64,000 nucleotides of DNA from an uncultured Verrucomicrobia subdivision 3 bacterium (GTDB lineage Bacteria > Verrucomicrobiota > Verrucomicrobiia > Limisphaerales > UBA11358), in assembly GCA_903889895.1 (NCBI GenBank), contig CAISYZ010000121.1:1-64000 (forward strand), written 5' to 3'. A program made the translations under genes and the position numbers. The first letter of the stretch is position 1, and every line of letters starts with the position of its first letter. The notes beneath the pieces are model-generated. The model was not told the DNA's origin. It ran no database searches and saw only the letters and a program-made list of their open reading frames with translations. Below, in pieces: positions 61,801 to 64,000 of the stretch.

Positions 61801-63533
61801 TCGACCCGCAATATCCCGATGCCAAAAGCATTCTCGTGCGGGACAGCGCCACCCAATGGACATTGCAGCCCGCGCCTACCACCGGAAAGTATTACTTGGT
61901 TTCGGCTCTGGACGGACGGCGACTTAGCTATAATGGAACTAACGTCACACTGGCTGCGCCGGGCACCACGGGCACGACCGTCCAATGGTCGCTGGCCTCC
62001 TATCAATACGGCTGGTATTATCTGCAGCATCCCGCCACCGGCAAAGAGCTGTCACTAGCCTATAACAACTCATCTTTGACCGCCACCTACAGCATGGTGA
62101 CCAACACCACCACCGGCACCGCCGTCGAGTGGCGCTTCATCGTGCCTTACACTCCCCCTGTCATCGTTTGGACGGGAGGCACCAACGCCTCATGGATTTC
62201 GCCCGCCAATTGGGATTCCATCAATTTGAATCCCATCATCAACCAGAGAGGGGATTTTGCGGTGGCCTTCAATAATCTCTCCACCAACAACCTGAACACG
62301 GTGCTGAATTTTGCGAATAATCCCGCCGTCTCGAATAACTTCACCGTTTATGGCATTACGGTGAGCAACCCGCCCGGGCCCGTCACCATCGAGGCGACCA
62401 ACACCCTGACGGTTGGCAATTTTATTGACCTTTCCGGGGCCAGCCAGAACCTGACCATCAATTCACCGTTGTTCATCGGAGAGCAGCAGGGTTACGCGCG
62501 GCATTTCTGGACGGTAGCCAGCACGCGCACGTTAAGCCTTAACGGTGGCGTAACCGGAGCCAACGACCTGATCATTGCCGGCGGCGGCACGGTATCGCTG
62601 GGCGGGACCAACACTTATACCGGCAATACGATTATCAGCAACAACACGCTGCTGACGATTAGTGGAGCGGGACAGTTGGGCGGTGGCAACTACACTTCGG
62701 CCATCACGGATAATGGAACTTTCAACTACAACAGTGCCGCCGACCAGACCTTGTCCGGGAACATTTCCGGCACCGGATCGGTGACTGTGAATGGCATGGG
62801 CAACTTGACGCTTTCCGGCACCAACACCTACACCGGCAACACCACAATCAACAGCGGTGGCACACTTGCTTTGAGCGGCAGCGGTTGGCTGGCCAGTCAG
62901 AAAATCATCGTGGCCGGCGGGGGAACTTTTGACATTTCAGCGACAACGACCACCTTTACGTTTGGCAGCGGCGTCAAATTGACGAACAGTTCGGCGGGGG
63001 CGTTGATCAACGGCAACAACGATTGCACCGTGGGCACTCTCTGGCTGGTGACCGATGGCATCAACCCCGCTTTCATCCAAACGAATGGCACAATGACCTT
63101 GTCCGCAAGCGCGGTATTCATGGTCAACAACACCGGCACCATACTGGGTGTCGGCCATCACACGATCATTGCGGCGGCGACGGCAGGCAATCAAGGGCGG
63201 GTGACAGGCCCGCTGCCATCCGTTGCGGTCACGGGCAGCGGCACGGCAGGAACGGTTGCCTTGCAAACCAATGCCACGGGCGGTTTGGATTTGGTGGTGA
63301 CCAGCAGCACTTCAACGTCGCCGACGAGTCTGAATTTTGGGTTCAGCAGCGGTGCGCTGACACTGACCTGGCCGGCGGATCACCTGGGTTGGATTGCACA
63401 GTCCAATGCAGTGAATTTGGGAAACTCGAACTACTGGTTTGACATCCCCGGTTCAGAATCGGCTACGAACCTCAGCATACCCATCAAACCAGCCGTGCCT
63501 CAGGTGTTTTATCGACTCCGCTATCCATTCTGA
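58875..63533 (+). CDS. very large secreted multidomain protein (discoidin-like, ricin-like, glycosyl hydrolase catalytic-core-like, autotransporter-associated repeats)
   Basis: Two F5/8C-like segments, ricin-like (YRLINRNTGLCLAGAQL), GH-like core (YSLNVMGYNEPDMVGQADIDATNGAIYWMND; GIPMWMTEFGVVDWGG), then GGGTVSLGGTNTYTGNTIISNNTLLTI repeats. Confidence 0.75.
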   Translation: MIYAWQQRMQTPDLFHPKTKLARLGQSVRPARRRGLIWLALAMGLGLSAVSGRAATINWGTPVTISGDSDVTNAGTGIGAYFEGGAGANQTINGVTFTNMGGTTTWGNLTFSGSGTFAYNTNGMGNNVGTFASLSAAYSNALSGGIWIPGNAAVTVTLNNLTVGHQYTVQYWANDSRYPGVQTNRYSTISGNWGSGNKLLFNTTHVAGGVGQYVLGTFLADATSQAFVITGGNLTSGGSADAQTAAIQVRDNGAYVYTPPSFTATRVNLAKYQPVTTDSTNGSQGAQFITDGLTVNDSYWQSGGVAPHWAQVTFPFPVPVGSVQLAMGLDSVPPPTIFKLQYLTNGTWMNVPGTSVGSNTNKEVNLVFTTPITASSFRFYDSLDGNVYIREMALYPPNGTNGYPFGTDFNIDLARKQPTYATANTYGNWPLLATDGRVNAASAWETTLVGSNALQINLQFTNTIGSAHLYSGATGVPPLTNFVLQYWTAGAWANIPGGSVTGNTNGALVIPFTTPVTTTKVQLVFTNAGVSAVQELCIFSANSNGGYPLGTGVTTNLPVAAKYDTYTDSYYYLSNSATAQVIIESNGVPVPGPAAGTNWAGQYQVLLNYDNGSYRLINRNTGLCLAGAQLTTNAGAALVDEDYAALPDQDWFLQPIDGVNYYLVNQFSGLGLDQQGGALVQNVPTNRTSQYWQISPAKIFPKKGIAGSWGGYPVTFAGNWTYGWWYGSNPNLPGVNYFPMDPDTWYRGSTVAGNLWTLQPGWRKAGYSLNVMGYNEPDMVGQADIDATNGAIYWMNDQNLDLPLAGPAAGNVNGTWNQIFYGYITNWGCHVDYLPAHEYPGNNSSGSSGIWINTLNTAYNTYGIPMWMTEFGVVDWGGTGYWNEEDNYTAMAEFLWRAESVTWLRKYSMFIFRGAMATNLWTRTTPAPTSNAYDTNGVLTPFGELYAAWDDDANVETNKAYFVFNSSTRKQLANLLDPQYPDAKSILVRDSATQWTLQPAPTTGKYYLVSALDGRRLSYNGTNVTLAAPGTTGTTVQWSLASYQYGWYYLQHPATGKELSLAYNNSSLTATYSMVTNTTTGTAVEWRFIVPYTPPVIVWTGGTNASWISPANWDSINLNPIINQRGDFAVAFNNLSTNNLNTVLNFANNPAVSNNFTVYGITVSNPPGPVTIEATNTLTVGNFIDLSGASQNLTINSPLFIGEQQGYARHFWTVASTRTLSLNGGVTGANDLIIAGGGTVSLGGTNTYTGNTIISNNTLLTISGAGQLGGGNYTSAITDNGTFNYNSAADQTLSGNISGTGSVTVNGMGNLTLSGTNTYTGNTTINSGGTLALSGSGWLASQKIIVAGGGTFDISATTTTFTFGSGVKLTNSSAGALINGNNDCTVGTLWLVTDGINPAFIQTNGTMTLSASAVFMVNNTGTILGVGHHTIIAAATAGNQGRVTGPLPSVAVTGSGTAGTVALQTNATGGLDLVVTSSTSTSPTSLNFGFSSGALTLTWPADHLGWIAQSNAVNLGNSNYWFDIPGSESATNLSIPIKPAVPQVFYRLRYPF

Positions 63534-63684
63534 TAATTAATGCCAGGGGGTGACTGGGGATTAATTGTGCGAACGAACGCGAAAATCAGCTTGCAAACTT
63601 CAGTGGCTGGCCAAGAATTTTAGCCTGTTCCCATCGCCCAACGCGGGCATAAATCAGAATGGGAACCGCGCATAAAATACATTT

Positions 63685-64000
63685 ATGATCCACCAGTTGA
63701 ATGGGCGTTTCCGTCGTTGTCGCTGCCTGCTGGCCCTGAGTTTGGCGGTTTAACGTCCAGCCGCTCGTAGCCAACGGCGGGTTTGAGACGGGAGATTTTA
63801 CAGGCTGGACGGCCAGCGGAAATTTTGTTTATTGCTCCGTCAGCAGCAGCAGCACTTACGTCCACTCGGGCACTTGGGGCGCGGAGATGGGGCCGTCCAG
63901 CACATTGGGATATTTGTCCCAAACCCTGACCACCACGCCGGGGCAGATTTACTCCCTGTCCTACTGGCTGATCAATCCCGCCACCGGCACGCCCAATGAA
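63685..64000 (+). CDS. partial secreted protein, frame disrupted after the signal peptide, runs off the window end
   Basis: MIHQLNGRFRRCRCLLALSLAV* then in another frame QPLVANGGFETGDFTGWTASGNFVYCSVSSSSTYVHSGTWGAEMGPSSTLGYLSQTLTTTPGQIYSLSYWL. Confidence 0.55.

Overview
Verrucomicrobia-like chromosomal segment (inferred from gene content and style; not verified by any search), mostly single-copy housekeeping, secretory and carbohydrate-active genes. Recognisable blocks: yacG, S41 protease, ClC channel; a compact defence/restriction island (M.EcoRI-like MTase, DUF262+HNH protein, 68-aa ORF) abutting a decayed second MTase; FKBP, HtrA/DegP, DnaJ/CbpA, gltX, rlmN, hisH; a probable alpha-glucan locus (GH57-like protein, NarL-type two-component pair, four-repeat secreted protein, pilin-like protein, GH13, MFS); BCAT, tRNA-Glu(TTC); beta-helix, kelch and FN3 surface proteins; a frame-disrupted hybrid histidine kinase; a pectate-lyase-like protein; a SEC-C protein ending in a RelE-like segment; a second R-M pair; and a very large secreted protein. 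The most striking signal is two arrays of 21-bp tandem repeats, at 9362-9676 (15 unit positions) and 52409-52660 (12 units). Their sequences are unrelated, but they share the 21-bp period and a dyad axis after base 10 of the unit. Each lies 160-250 bp upstream of a gene from the same small FN3-containing protein family. I could not run searches, so all family names come from motif recognition.
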